From Streptomyces sp. GS7 (GTDB taxonomy: Bacteria; Actinomycetota; Actinomycetes; Streptomycetales; Streptomycetaceae), in NCBI RefSeq assembly GCF_009834125.1, contig NZ_CP047146.1, positions 3,713,501 to 3,777,500 of the forward strand: a stretch of 64,000 bases of DNA, written 5' to 3'. A model generated the notes under the pieces. The model was given only the letters and a program-made list of their open reading frames with translations. It did not search any database and was not told the origin of the DNA. Shown here piece after piece: positions 32,805-40,920 of this stretch. Both the position numbers and the translations under genes were made by a program. Each line of letters starts with the position of its first letter. The stretch's first letter is position 1.

Positions 32805-34040
32805 GTGAGGCCGGAGCTCGACTACAGAGCGGTGTTCGCCGCGACGCCGAGTCCGTACCTGGTGATGGGTACGGATCTGGTGGTCGTGGACGTGAACGAC
32901 GCGTACTGCCGGGCCACCGGCCGCTCTCGTGAGGAACTGGTCGGGCTGCACCTGTTCACCGCGTTCCCGGACAACCCGGCGGACCCCATGGCGGACGGGG
33001 TGCGCAACCTCGGCGCCTCCCTGGAACGGGTGCTGGCTACCGGGGAGCCGGACACCATGGCGATGCAGCGCTACGACATCCCGGTGCCCGACCGGCCCGG
33101 GGTGTTCGAGGAACGCTGGTGGTCCCCGGTCAACACACCCGTCCGCGGATCGGACGGGCGGGTGGCGTACATCATCCACCGGGTCGAGGACGTCACCGCG
33201 TTCGTCCACGCGCGGCGGTTTCACCCGGGTGACCACTTGGCCGAGCGCGCGCAGAGCATGGAGGCCGAGCTGTATCTGCGGGCCCGCGAGCTGCAGCGTC
33301 TCAACGACGAGCTGCGGTCCGCGCATGCCAGGGAGCGGCAGGTCGCCGTCACCTTGCAGGAGGCGATGCTGCACTCCCCGGATCTCGCCCGGCACCAGGA
33401 TGTCGCGGTGCGCTATCTGCCGGCGGTCGGCTCACTGAACGTGTGCGGTGACTGGTACGACACCGTCGACCTGGTTGACGGGCGGTTCACGGTCGCCGTC
33501 GGCGATGTGGTCGGCCATGGTCTGGAGGCCGCCACCGTCATGGGCATGCTGCGCAGCGCGCTGTCGGCAGCCAGCCGGGCGGTGACCGGGCCCGCGCAGG
33601 CGCTGGAGGTGCTGGGCCTGTACGCCCGCTCGGTGGACGGGGCCCTGGCGGCCACCGCGGTCACCGCTTTGATCGACACCCGCTTGAAGCTGATCGTCTA
33701 TTCCAGCGCCGGCCACCCGCCTCCCGTCCTGCTGCGCGCGCGGGGAGGCTGCCGGCTGCTGGACCAGGCCACCGACCCGCCTCTGGGTGCGCGGCCGGAG
33801 CATGTGCCCCGCCCGCAGGCGGGCACCGCCTACCACGCCGGCGACACCCTCGTCCTGTATACCGACGGCCTGATCGAGCGCCGAGAAGAGGACATCGACA
33901 CCGGGCTGGTCCGGCTCACCGAGGCGCTGGCTCCCATGAGCCGGCTCAGCCCCCAGCGTCTGGCAGACGCTCTGCTCGCGAGGCTCGGAGTGGCCGGGGG
34001 AGCCCGCGACGACATCGCCCTCGTCGTCGTGCGCCTTTGA
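32805..34040 (+). CDS. PAS-domain SpoIIE-type serine phosphatase
   Basis: 411 residues from the GTG at 32805. Residues about 5-125 are a PAS domain (YRAVFAATPSPYLVMGTDLV, DVNDAYCRATGRSREELVG). About 125-170 is a linker coiled coil (ELYLRARELQRLNDELRSAH). From about 180 to the end is the PP2C/SpoIIE phosphatase with metal-binding Asp residues in VCGDWYDTVDL, VGDVVGHGLEAATVMG, LVLYTDGLIERR and DDIALVVVRL. Known: such proteins dephosphorylate anti-sigma-factor antagonists to activate stress sigma factors. No antagonist or kinase gene is adjacent. The PAS domain presumably senses a small ligand or redox state. Confidence 0.93.
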   Translation: MRPELDYRAVFAATPSPYLVMGTDLVVVDVNDAYCRATGRSREELVGLHLFTAFPDNPADPMADGVRNLGASLERVLATGEPDTMAMQRYDIPVPDRPGVFEERWWSPVNTPVRGSDGRVAYIIHRVEDVTAFVHARRFHPGDHLAERAQSMEAELYLRARELQRLNDELRSAHARERQVAVTLQEAMLHSPDLARHQDVAVRYLPAVGSLNVCGDWYDTVDLVDGRFTVAVGDVVGHGLEAATVMGMLRSALSAASRAVTGPAQALEVLGLYARSVDGALAATAVTALIDTRLKLIVYSSAGHPPPVLLRARGGCRLLDQATDPPLGARPEHVPRPQAGTAYHAGDTLVLYTDGLIERREEDIDTGLVRLTEALAPMSRLSPQRLADALLARLGVAGGARDDIALVVVRL

Positions 34041-34117
34041 ACGTCCGTTTTCGCACGTCCACCTTGGAACGTCGGCTGCGAACGTCGGAGTGCCGTCGTA
34101 CCGCGTGGTCGGCGAGA

Positions 34118-34618
34118 TCACAAGTCGTCGACGAGCTGGGTGAGGCGGTGGGTGAGTTCCGTGATCGCTGCGCGCTGGTCCGGGCTGAGTTCGCGGAAGG
34201 CGCGGAGCTGGCGTTCGCGCAGGCGGGTGCGGTGTTCGGAGAGAAGGGCGGCGCCGGTGTCGGTGAGCGCGACCTGGACGCGGCGTTCGTCGCCGGCGGC
34301 GCGGGTGCGGGTGACGATGCCGTCGCGTTCGAGCTGTTTGAGCATGCGGGTCGCGGTGGGCGCGGTGACGCCCGCGCGCTCGGCCAGTTCGCCGACGCCG
34401 AGGCCACCGTGGTCGGCGAGCGCCTCCAGCAGCTGGATCTGGGAGAGCGACAGGGCGGGCCGCCCCTGACCGGCCAGTCGGCCGCGGGTGCGTCGTACCG
34501 CACCGAGCAGGTCGTGTACGGCCCGGGTGAACGCCTGGAACTGCGGGTCATCCGCCTGCGGCAGCCGGTCGGCGGCCCGATCTGCCGGGGTGGAACCGCT
34601 TGGCTGTCGTGAGGTCAT
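34118..34618 (-). CDS. MarR-family repressor
   Basis: 166 residues from the ATG at 34618. Core: LSLSQIQLLEALADHGGLGV, GELAERAGVTAPTATRMLKQ, LERDGIVTRTRAAGDERRVQ, VALTDTGAALL. It lies divergent from a broken amidohydrolase gene, with a perfect 21-bp palindrome 15 nt before its start. MarR genes beside aromatic-acid decarboxylase-type amidohydrolases usually repress them in response to the aromatic substrate, so this is probably a regulator that has lost its target enzyme. It is not closely similar to the two nar-flanking MarR paralogues. Confidence 0.9.
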   Translation of the reverse strand: MTSRQPSGSTPADRAADRLPQADDPQFQAFTRAVHDLLGAVRRTRGRLAGQGRPALSLSQIQLLEALADHGGLGVGELAERAGVTAPTATRMLKQLERDGIVTRTRAAGDERRVQVALTDTGAALLSEHRTRLRERQLRAFRELSPDQRAAITELTHRLTQLVDDL

Positions 34619-34633
34619 GGGGCTACGGTAGCG

Positions 34634-34654
34634 GCAAGCTAAGAGTTAGCTTGC
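34634..34654. promoter_or_regulatory. Perfect MarR-type operator
   Basis: Arms GCAAGCTAA (34634-34642) and TTAGCTTGC (34646-34654) with a 3-nt centre, 15 nt upstream of the MarR start and next to the dead divergent gene. Length and symmetry are typical of MarR operators. Confidence 0.75.
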
Positions 34655-34661
34655 TAAACAT

Positions 34662-35030
34662 TAGCCATCAGGTTCGTCCTCTCCCACGGCGGCGGCTTCC
34701 TCCCCTACGCCGCCCACCGCATCAGCCTCACCCTCCCCGGCCACCAGCGGAACACCGGCGTCGAGCCGGTCATGCACCACGAAACGGCCCTCGCCGAGCT
34801 GCGTCGCTTTTACTTCGACACAGCCCTGACCGCCAACCCCGACGCCCTCCCCGCCCTCTTCGCCTTCGCCGACCCCACCCACCTCACCTTCGGCAGCGAC
34901 TTCCCCTACGCCACCCCCGAAATCTCCGCCTACTTCACCCGGCATCTCGACGCCTACCCTCGACGACCGCCGGCGCGCCGCCATCAACCACGGCAACGCC
35001 GAAGCCCTCTTCCCCCGTCTCGCCGCCTGA
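34662..35030 (+). pseudogene. Truncated, frameshifted amidohydrolase-2 (aromatic-acid decarboxylase type)
   Basis: The frame gives IRFVLSHGGGFLPYAAHRIS, then LRRFYFDTALTANPDALPAL and HLTFGSDFPYATPEISAYF. This is the C-terminal half of a family including 6-methylsalicylate and gamma-resorcylate decarboxylases, with the metal-ligand region SHGGG and GSDFPY intact. The N-terminal half of the barrel and a start codon are missing. Near 34960 a frameshift moves the ending (LDDRRRAAINHGNAEALFPR) into another frame. The residual fragment cannot form the enzyme. Confidence 0.8.
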
Positions 35031-35062
35031 CGGACCGCCTCGCCGCGGCCCGGCCGCTCCTC

Positions 35063-36043
35063 CTACTTCTTGACGAGCCTGCCGACGGCGTTGGCCTCCC
35101 GTACCTGCCTGGCCAGGAAGTCCCAGGAAAGGTTGACGTATCCCCGGTCACCCCAGTTGGTGCCCCAGGAGTTCTCCACCCGGACACCCTGGCTGCCGTA
35201 GCCGACGATGGTGACCTCGTGGCCACCGGCGAACGGCTCACCGGCGGTCGGGGAGTACGTGTAGGAGGCGGCTTCACGCGCGGTGAGGGAGAAGAAGCTG
35301 TTGTACACCGGGATCGAGATGACCACCGGCTCCCCCTGGGCGAGGGCCGCCCGCACCTCGACCCTGATCCGGCTGCCCGTGTGGAGCGGGGTGTAGCCGG
35401 ACAGCTTCCACTTCGACGCGTTGAGCTTCTCGCCGTCCGTCGGCTGGGCGGTGTAGTCGAAGTCGCCCTGCCAGTAATGGGACTTGGAGTCGACGCCCTG
35501 TGAGGTGGCGATGCGGAAGTGCTGCTGCGGGGAGGTGCCGACGTTCTGCCCCTTGACTATCTGGGAGTAGGTGTACATGGGTGCCTGGGGGCTGCCGGTG
35601 ATGCCCTGTTCGTGTTCGAGGATGCTGTAGGCCGAGTAGTCGATGGCCCAGGCGACACAGGACCCGACCTGGCCCTGATTGCCGGGCGTGGCCGCGTACT
35701 TGGTGAGATCGACACGGGCGGGGAGGGCCTGCCGCTTCCTGCCGGACTCGGTCGGGTCGGCCTTCGGGCGGGGAGCCATGGCCGACAGATTCGGCTCCAC
35801 GGTCCGGTTCAGCGCGGTCGTGCGCCACGTCGAGTCGGACGGCAGGGCGCCGAGGCCGAACGGATGGGTCTTTCCTCTCGCGTCCCGTGGCTTCGGGGCG
35901 GAGGCCCCGTCGTGGCCCGGCCCGACCGTGCTCGCAGAGGAGACCCCGACGGTCACGGCCGCGATCGCGCCGGCTTTGGCCAGCGCGAGGGTGACGCGCG
36001 AGGTACCGCTGAGGGACTTCCATTTGTGGGAAGCGCGACGCAT
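35063..36043 (-). CDS. Secreted papain-like (C1 family) cysteine peptidase
   Basis: 326 residues with AGGAGG 5 nt before the ATG at 36043. Residues 1-38 resemble a signal peptide, and about 40-105 is a pro-region. The catalytic domain has the C1 triad: Cys129 in GNQGQVGSCVAWA (with the oxyanion Gln123), His275 in GGHEVTIVGYG, and Asn291 in VENSWGTNWGDRGYVNLS. It probably digests extracellular protein after removal of the pro-region. It converges on the amidohydrolase remnant and has its own upstream region. Confidence 0.9.
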   Translation of the reverse strand: MRRASHKWKSLSGTSRVTLALAKAGAIAAVTVGVSSASTVGPGHDGASAPKPRDARGKTHPFGLGALPSDSTWRTTALNRTVEPNLSAMAPRPKADPTESGRKRQALPARVDLTKYAATPGNQGQVGSCVAWAIDYSAYSILEHEQGITGSPQAPMYTYSQIVKGQNVGTSPQQHFRIATSQGVDSKSHYWQGDFDYTAQPTDGEKLNASKWKLSGYTPLHTGSRIRVEVRAALAQGEPVVISIPVYNSFFSLTAREAASYTYSPTAGEPFAGGHEVTIVGYGSQGVRVENSWGTNWGDRGYVNLSWDFLARQVREANAVGRLVKK

Positions 36044-36653
36044 TGATGTCCTCCTGTGGTGTGTGGTTGCCGGATGTCGGCGGCGGGCGCCGGTGGCGTT
36101 TGCCTGGGCAGGCCGGGACGGTGTCCCGGTGCCGGTGGCGTGAAGAGACGGGACCCGCTGCCGGCCGAGGGCCTGGGCAGGTGTGGGTATGCCTGCGGTC
36201 GGCCGGCGGGGGTGGCCGGGAATCCCGAAATGCGTGTGGGGGAGGGATATCCGGGGCCTAGTGGGAGGAATTCAGGGCTTCCGCGACGCTTGTGAACTGG
36301 ACGCTATCGAAGGCGTGTCCAATGAGCAGAGGAAGTCAGCGGAGCCGGGAGCCGCGGGCAAGTCCAAGTGGCCTTGGTCACCGACGGGTTGGTGTCCCGT
36401 GCTCCGAAAGGCCGCGTAAGGGGAGGAGCTGCGGCGGGGTGCGAGGGCTTCTCGCTGGGGGTCGGCCTCGTGAGCGCGGACCTCGCCGGCCGGTTCCTTG
36501 CCGCCCGCGTACGGCAATCCTGACGGATGTCCTGAATATTCGGACAACGGCGGCAATGTGGCGCTGATGTGCCGGAATAGCGAGAATCGACGTGGGCTCC
36601 GATCGAACCCCGGAAAAACTCTCCGGGTTTCTGTTATCCGGGCCGTCCTGACA
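36044..36653. other. Intergenic, no gene seen
   Basis: A 600-bp stretch between the divergent cysteine-peptidase and sigma/CAP genes. It must hold both promoters. No reading frame with recognisable content was found; a moderately AT-richer patch lies at about 36520-36640. Confidence 0.45.
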
Positions 36654-36685
36654 GGGTCTCCCAGGTATCGAAGGCATGGAGACCC
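36654..36685 (+). promoter_or_regulatory. Leader hairpin before the sigma/CAP gene
   Basis: GGGTCTCC (36654-36661) pairs perfectly with GGAGACCC (36678-36685) around a 16-nt loop, ending 25 nt before the ATG at 36711. It may affect translation or mRNA stability, or be a regulator site. Confidence 0.4.
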
Positions 36686-36710
36686 GTAGCCGCAGAGAAA
36701 GAGGACGGAC

Positions 36711-38363
36711 ATGACACCCGAACGGGAGGCCGCGGTCATCACGGCCGCGCAGGCGGGGGACCAGAGGGCGCGGGACGAACTGATCGCCGGGTATCTGCCG
36801 CTCGTGTACAACATCGTGGGACGGGCGCTGCACGGTCACGCCGACGTCGACGACGTGGTGCAGGAGACCCTGCTGCGTGTCCTGGGCAACCTGGCCGATC
36901 TGCGGGACCCGCACCGGTTCCGGTCATGGCTGGTCGCCGTCACGATGAACCAGATACGCCGGCACTGGCGCAGCAAACAGGCGTCGGCCTGCGATACCGG
37001 GGTCGACGAGATGGCCGGCCTGGTCGATCCCGGTGCGGACTTCGTCGACCTGACCATCATCCGGCTGGGACTTTCCGGGCAGCGCCGGGAGGCGGCCGAG
37101 GCGACTCGGTGGCTGGACGAGGACGACCGCGCCCTGCTGTCACTGTGGTGGCTGGAGGCGGCCGGTGAGCTGACCCGCGCGGAGGTCGCCGCCGCCCTGG
37201 AATTGCCGGCGCCGTTCGTCGCCGTGCGGGTGCAGCGGATGAAGGCGCAGTTGGAAGCCGCCCGGGTGGTAGTCCGCGCCCTGCTGACGGAGCCCCGCTG
37301 TCCGCAGCTCCATCCCCTGCTCGCCCGTTGGGACGGAGTCCCCACCGCCCTGTGGCGCAAGCGCATCGCGCGGCATACCCGCGACTGCGCGGCCTGTTCG
37401 GGCCACCGAAGTGACCTGATACCCGCGCAGAGCCTCCTGGTGGGCTGCGGGCTGGTACCGCCGACCGCCGCGCTCGCCTGGTGGGCGGCCCAAGCGGGCC
37501 ACAGTACTGCGGCGTTCGCCCCGGTGGCCCAGGCGGTCGTTCCCGGCGGCGACAGCGGCACCACGGCGCCGACCGCGGCGCACCGTCCCACCGGCCGCGG
37601 TGGCAGGCGGCACGGCAGTCACCGCCGCCCACCGATGCGCCCGAGAGGGGCCCATCTCCTCGCCGGGGGCGCCGCGGCGACGGCTGCGGCCACCGTCATA
37701 TCCGTGGCGATCGGCTCCCCGAACAGCGCGCCGCGGACGACCGCCGCCGCCTCCCAGCCGGTAACGGTGCAGTCGGCACCGCTTGCCGACGCGCCACTTC
37801 TCACCCCCTCGCCCTCGGCCACCCCCCACCCCACCGCACACCCGAGCCGGACACCGGCCGCCAAGCCCCGGACAGCCTCCCCCACCCCGTCGCACCCCGC
37901 ACCGACCCGGACCAGCACACCGGCCCCACACCCGGCCCCCGCCTCCGACGCGGTCGCACAGGTTCTCGCCGTGATGAACACCGCACGAGCCGCCCACGGC
38001 CTGCCGCCCTACACGCTCACCACCGCTCTCACCCGCAGTGCCACCGGGCACAACACGACGATGGGCAACGGGTGCGGCATGTCCCACCAGTGCCCGGGCG
38101 AAGCCGCGTTGGGAGACCGGGAGACCGCGGCGGGCGTGCACTGGGGCGCCGCCGGCGAGAACATAGGCCAGGCGACGGCCGGACTGGACGCCCAGCAGAT
38201 CGCCACCGCCGCCGTCAACCTCACCCAGGCCATGCTCGCCGAGAAGCCGCCGAACGACGGTCATCGCCAGAACATCCTCAGCAGCACCTTCACCCACGTC
38301 GGCATCGCCGTCCACCGGACCCCCGACGGCAATGTCTGGCTCACCCATGACTTCTCCGACTGA
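36711..38363 (+). CDS. Sigma-70 (ECF) / zinc-finger / transmembrane / CAP-domain fusion protein
   Basis: 550 residues with AGAGGA before the ATG. Residues 25-90 are sigma region 2 (LVYNIVGRALHGHADVDDVV, QETLLRVLGNLADLRDPHRF). About 135-190 is region 4 (DEDDRALLSLWWLEAAGELT, RAEVAAALELPAPFVAVRVQ). Residues 222-232 carry HTRDCAACSGH, the H-x3-C-x2-C motif of ZAS anti-sigma factors. About 313-336 is one membrane helix (GAHLLAGGAAATAAATVISV), then a 70-residue Pro/Thr-rich linker. 413-550 is a CAP/SCP domain with GHNTTM, GENIGQ (482-487) and GHRQNIL (517-523). One chain therefore links a transcription factor, an anti-sigma-like element and an extracellular sensor or enzyme domain. How the sigma part would reach DNA is unknown; cleavage or partial release is an inference. 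Confidence 0.9.
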   Translation: MTPEREAAVITAAQAGDQRARDELIAGYLPLVYNIVGRALHGHADVDDVVQETLLRVLGNLADLRDPHRFRSWLVAVTMNQIRRHWRSKQASACDTGVDEMAGLVDPGADFVDLTIIRLGLSGQRREAAEATRWLDEDDRALLSLWWLEAAGELTRAEVAAALELPAPFVAVRVQRMKAQLEAARVVVRALLTEPRCPQLHPLLARWDGVPTALWRKRIARHTRDCAACSGHRSDLIPAQSLLVGCGLVPPTAALAWWAAQAGHSTAAFAPVAQAVVPGGDSGTTAPTAAHRPTGRGGRRHGSHRRPPMRPRGAHLLAGGAAATAAATVISVAIGSPNSAPRTTAAASQPVTVQSAPLADAPLLTPSPSATPHPTAHPSRTPAAKPRTASPTPSHPAPTRTSTPAPHPAPASDAVAQVLAVMNTARAAHGLPPYTLTTALTRSATGHNTTMGNGCGMSHQCPGEAALGDRETAAGVHWGAAGENIGQATAGLDAQQIATAAVNLTQAMLAEKPPNDGHRQNILSSTFTHVGIAVHRTPDGNVWLTHDFSD

Positions 38364-38686
38364 GCTGCCGTAGACGGGGGTTGCGGATGGGGCGGGCGCG
38401 GTGTGCCGGGCCGCTCGACTGCGCTCCTTCCCTCCCCTCCTACGGCCGAGGAGACTCGGCGGCAGGACCGCGGCGCCCCGGTCTTCGGGTGCGGGTACGT
38501 CAGGAACGGCGCGACGGGGGCAGAGGCCAGGGGCGGTACCGGCAGGCGGTGACGAACATCGTGTGGTGGCCCCCGCCACCGACCACGGATACCAGGTAGG
38601 GGTATGCTCCCGTCGAGGGTCTCCGGATGCCGCGAGGACCCCGTCCGGCTGTGTGCCGGGTCGATCGGCGAGGGAATGGGGCAGCG
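38364..38686. other. Intergenic, no gene seen
   Basis: About 320 bp between the sigma/CAP gene and the small membrane protein. A possible -10 (TATGCT near 38602) could serve the downstream gene. No other feature found. Confidence 0.4.
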
Positions 38687-39148
38687 GTGAACACTGCGCG
38701 GTCGCCCAGGTGGGCTTCGGCCCGGCTGTCGGCGGTGTGCGCGGTGCTGTTCGGGCTGTTCCTCATGCACGGTTCCCCGACCGCCGCCGCGGGGTGCCAT
38801 GCACCCGTGACGGCGCCCGCACCCATGCACCACGCCCAGACCGCTCGGGCCGGGCAATCCCCGGCAGCCGAGATGGCTCCGGCGATGCCCTCCGCGTCGT
38901 CATCCTTGCCTGTGGTGCATCCCGGTCTGACCTCCATGCTCAGCGACCCCGGTTCCTTCTGCGTCGCGACCCCTGCCCGAGACCGGAGCGTGCTGCCGAC
39001 CGTGTGGCTCCTGGCAGTCGGGGGCCTGACGGTCCTCTTCGGGTGGGCGCTGACGCGGCGGTGTCCGTCGGCCGGGGCTGTGGGACGGCGCGGTCCGCCG
39101 ACCGGCGGCCGGGCCCTGCTCCTTCGGGTGTGTACGGCGCGGACGTGA
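38687..39148 (+). CDS. Small membrane protein with Met/His segment (DUF6153-like)
   Basis: 153 residues from the GTG at 38687. A first membrane segment or signal (SAVCAVLFGLFLMHGSPTA) is followed by an extracellular region with Met and His (CHAPVTAPAPMHHAQTA, AEMAPAMPS) and two Cys. A second membrane segment comes next (VLPTVWLLAVGGLTVLFGWAL), then a basic tail. This layout resembles the DUF6153 proteins of Streptomyces. It lies directly upstream of a Met/His-rich lipoprotein, and both may handle copper. Confidence 0.62.
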   Translation: MNTARSPRWASARLSAVCAVLFGLFLMHGSPTAAAGCHAPVTAPAPMHHAQTARAGQSPAAEMAPAMPSASSSLPVVHPGLTSMLSDPGSFCVATPARDRSVLPTVWLLAVGGLTVLFGWALTRRCPSAGAVGRRGPPTGGRALLLRVCTART

Positions 39149-39243
39149 CAGGACCTCGCCCGAGCCCGTCGTACGGGCCGCGGGCAACGCGCCCTGATCC
39201 TCCGCGCGCCGGTGCGGCGCGCACTTCCCGAAGGTTTTCCGTG

Positions 39244-40179
39244 ATGTCGTTCACCTCTCGTCCCACCCTGCGCCGCCGCGGTTTCGCGGTGGCCGCCACC
39301 GCGACCGTGCTCGCGCTGACCCTGGCCGCCTGCGGCTCGTCGAAGGACTCGTCCGGCTCGTCCACGGCGGCCAAGGACCACGGTGCGAAGGCATCGGCCT
39401 CGTCCTCCGCGACCACTGGCGGTATGGACCACGGCTCGATGCCCGGTATGGACCACGGCGGCATGGGCGACGGCCTGGCCGACGCCAAGGACGGCTACAA
39501 GCTGTCGTCCGGCACGGGCGAACTGCCCGCAGGCAAGGACTCCGCATACCGGTTCACGATCACGGCTCCGGACGGCAAGCCCGTCACCGGATTCGCCGTG
39601 GACCAGACCAAGCGGATGCACTTCTACGCGATCCGCTCGGATCTGACCGGCTTCCAGCACGTCCACCCGGCCATGGCCGCCGACGGCACCTGGACCGCAG
39701 ACCTCGCTGCCCTGCGCCCCGGCACCTGGCGGATGTTCGCCTCCTTCACCCCCGACAACGGACCGGGCAAGGGCAAGGACTTCGTGCTCAGCCGTACCGT
39801 CACCGTCCCCGGCGACGCCAAGCCGACGCCGCTCCCCGGGGCCGCCACCAGCGCCGAGGCGGACGGCTACACCGCCACGGTCAAGGGGGACCTGATGGCC
39901 GGTATGACCCACCCGATGACGGTGGCCATCAGCAAGGACGGCAAACCGGTCACCGACCTCCAGCCCTACCTTGAGACGTACGCGCACCTGACCGCCTTCC
40001 ACGAGGGCGACGGGGCGTTCGCCCACCTGCACCCGCAGACCAAGGTCAACGGAGACAGGGGCGGGCCGGAGCTGTCGTTCCAGACCATGCTGCCCAAGTC
40101 CGGCAACTGGCGGCTGTTCCTCCAGTTCCAGACCGGCGGCAAGCTCCACACCGCCGCGCTCACCCTGCGCGTCAGCTGA
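39244..40179 (+). CDS. Met/His-rich exported lipoprotein (possible copper binding)
   Basis: 311 residues from the ATG at 39244 (a GTG at 39241 is equally in frame). The lipobox is LTLAACGSS, giving a lipid anchor near Cys22. The next 60 residues contain MDHGSMPGMDHGGMG, a motif typical of extracytoplasmic copper-binding proteins. The rest is two beta-rich domains with further His (MHFYAIRSDL, GFQHVHPAM, LTAFHEGDGAFAHLHPQT). Inferred role: binding copper outside the cell. It is 95 bp downstream of the DUF6153-like gene and is followed by a terminator. No copper ATPase or CsoR is in the window. Confidence 0.75.
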   Translation: MSFTSRPTLRRRGFAVAATATVLALTLAACGSSKDSSGSSTAAKDHGAKASASSSATTGGMDHGSMPGMDHGGMGDGLADAKDGYKLSSGTGELPAGKDSAYRFTITAPDGKPVTGFAVDQTKRMHFYAIRSDLTGFQHVHPAMAADGTWTADLAALRPGTWRMFASFTPDNGPGKGKDFVLSRTVTVPGDAKPTPLPGAATSAEADGYTATVKGDLMAGMTHPMTVAISKDGKPVTDLQPYLETYAHLTAFHEGDGAFAHLHPQTKVNGDRGGPELSFQTMLPKSGNWRLFLQFQTGGKLHTAALTLRVS

Positions 40180-40186
40180 CACACGG

Positions 40187-40216
40187 CCGGGGGCGGCATC
40201 GCGGTGCCGCCCCCGG
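40187..40216 (+). terminator. Strong hairpin terminator
   Basis: Perfect 12-bp arms CCGGGGGCGGCA / TGCCGCCCCCGG with a 6-nt loop, 7 nt past the lipoprotein stop; the stem may also serve the convergent acetyltransferase gene. Confidence 0.78.
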
Positions 40217-40259
40217 GCCGCGGGTGGCCGGTGGCCAGGCGGTCAGCGGCCACGAACCA

Positions 40260-40814
40260 TCAGGTCGTCATCGAGTGCAGCTGGGCGAACTCGTCGGCGA
40301 GCATGCCCATCATGACGACATCACGGTGGCGGCCGGCGAGGAACGCGTGCTCACGCAGACGCCCCTCGTCGACGAATCCGAGCCGCCGATGGAGGGCGAG
40401 CGACGCCTCGTTGTGCGCGAAGATCCGCACCTGGCACTTGTGGTAGCGGTGCTCGGCGAACATGTACCGGAGCAGCAGCACAGCGGCTTCCGCCGCATAG
40501 CCCCTGCGGCGATGCTTGGCGCCGATGGTGACGCCGTACTCGAACCAGCCCGAACGCGGGTCGGCGTGATGGGAGCCGACGCCGCCGACGACGTCCCCCG
40601 TATCGACGGCTTCGACCGCCAGCTGGAAGCGGTCGCTGTCCGGATGGGCGGATGCCTGCTTCTCCGCCCAGATCCGATAACTCTCGCCGGATCGGGGTGG
40701 GTTCAACAGATCTCCCAGACGCTCCTCATCTTCGGCGAGACGCTGGAACGCCAACGCGTCGCCGGGCTCGATTCCGCGCAGCCGGACACGCTTTCCTACC
40801 CAGAACGATGTCAT
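40260..40814 (-). CDS. GNAT-family acetyltransferase (RimJ/RimL type)
   Basis: 184 residues. N-terminal VRLRGIEPGDALAFQRLAED is typical of RimJ/RimL-like GNATs. The acetyl-CoA binding motif is YGVTIGAKHRRRGYAAEAAV (the Q/RxxGxG/A-type loop). It is followed by HKCQVRIFAHNEASLALHRR and LGFVDEGRLREHAFLAGRHR, as in enzymes that acetylate N-termini or small amines. Substrate unknown. Its AAGGG lies next to the ATG. It is on the same strand as the amidase but over 100 bp away. Confidence 0.88.
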   Translation of the reverse strand: MTSFWVGKRVRLRGIEPGDALAFQRLAEDEERLGDLLNPPRSGESYRIWAEKQASAHPDSDRFQLAVEAVDTGDVVGGVGSHHADPRSGWFEYGVTIGAKHRRRGYAAEAAVLLLRYMFAEHRYHKCQVRIFAHNEASLALHRRLGFVDEGRLREHAFLAGRHRDVVMMGMLADEFAQLHSMTT

Positions 40815-40920
40815 CCCTTATTGGATCATTCCCGGTGGCGCGCGTACAGGGTCTTCGGACGCCGTGGGAACCGCCGGAGGCGGGCGGGCCAGCTGACCGC
40901 CTCCGGTCCCATCGCGGGCC

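Noticed and set aside
36183..36419. Small frames in the 36.0-36.65 kb gap
   Set aside because: Short, Gly/Arg-rich, no signal peptide or domain and no ribosome-binding site; likely random.
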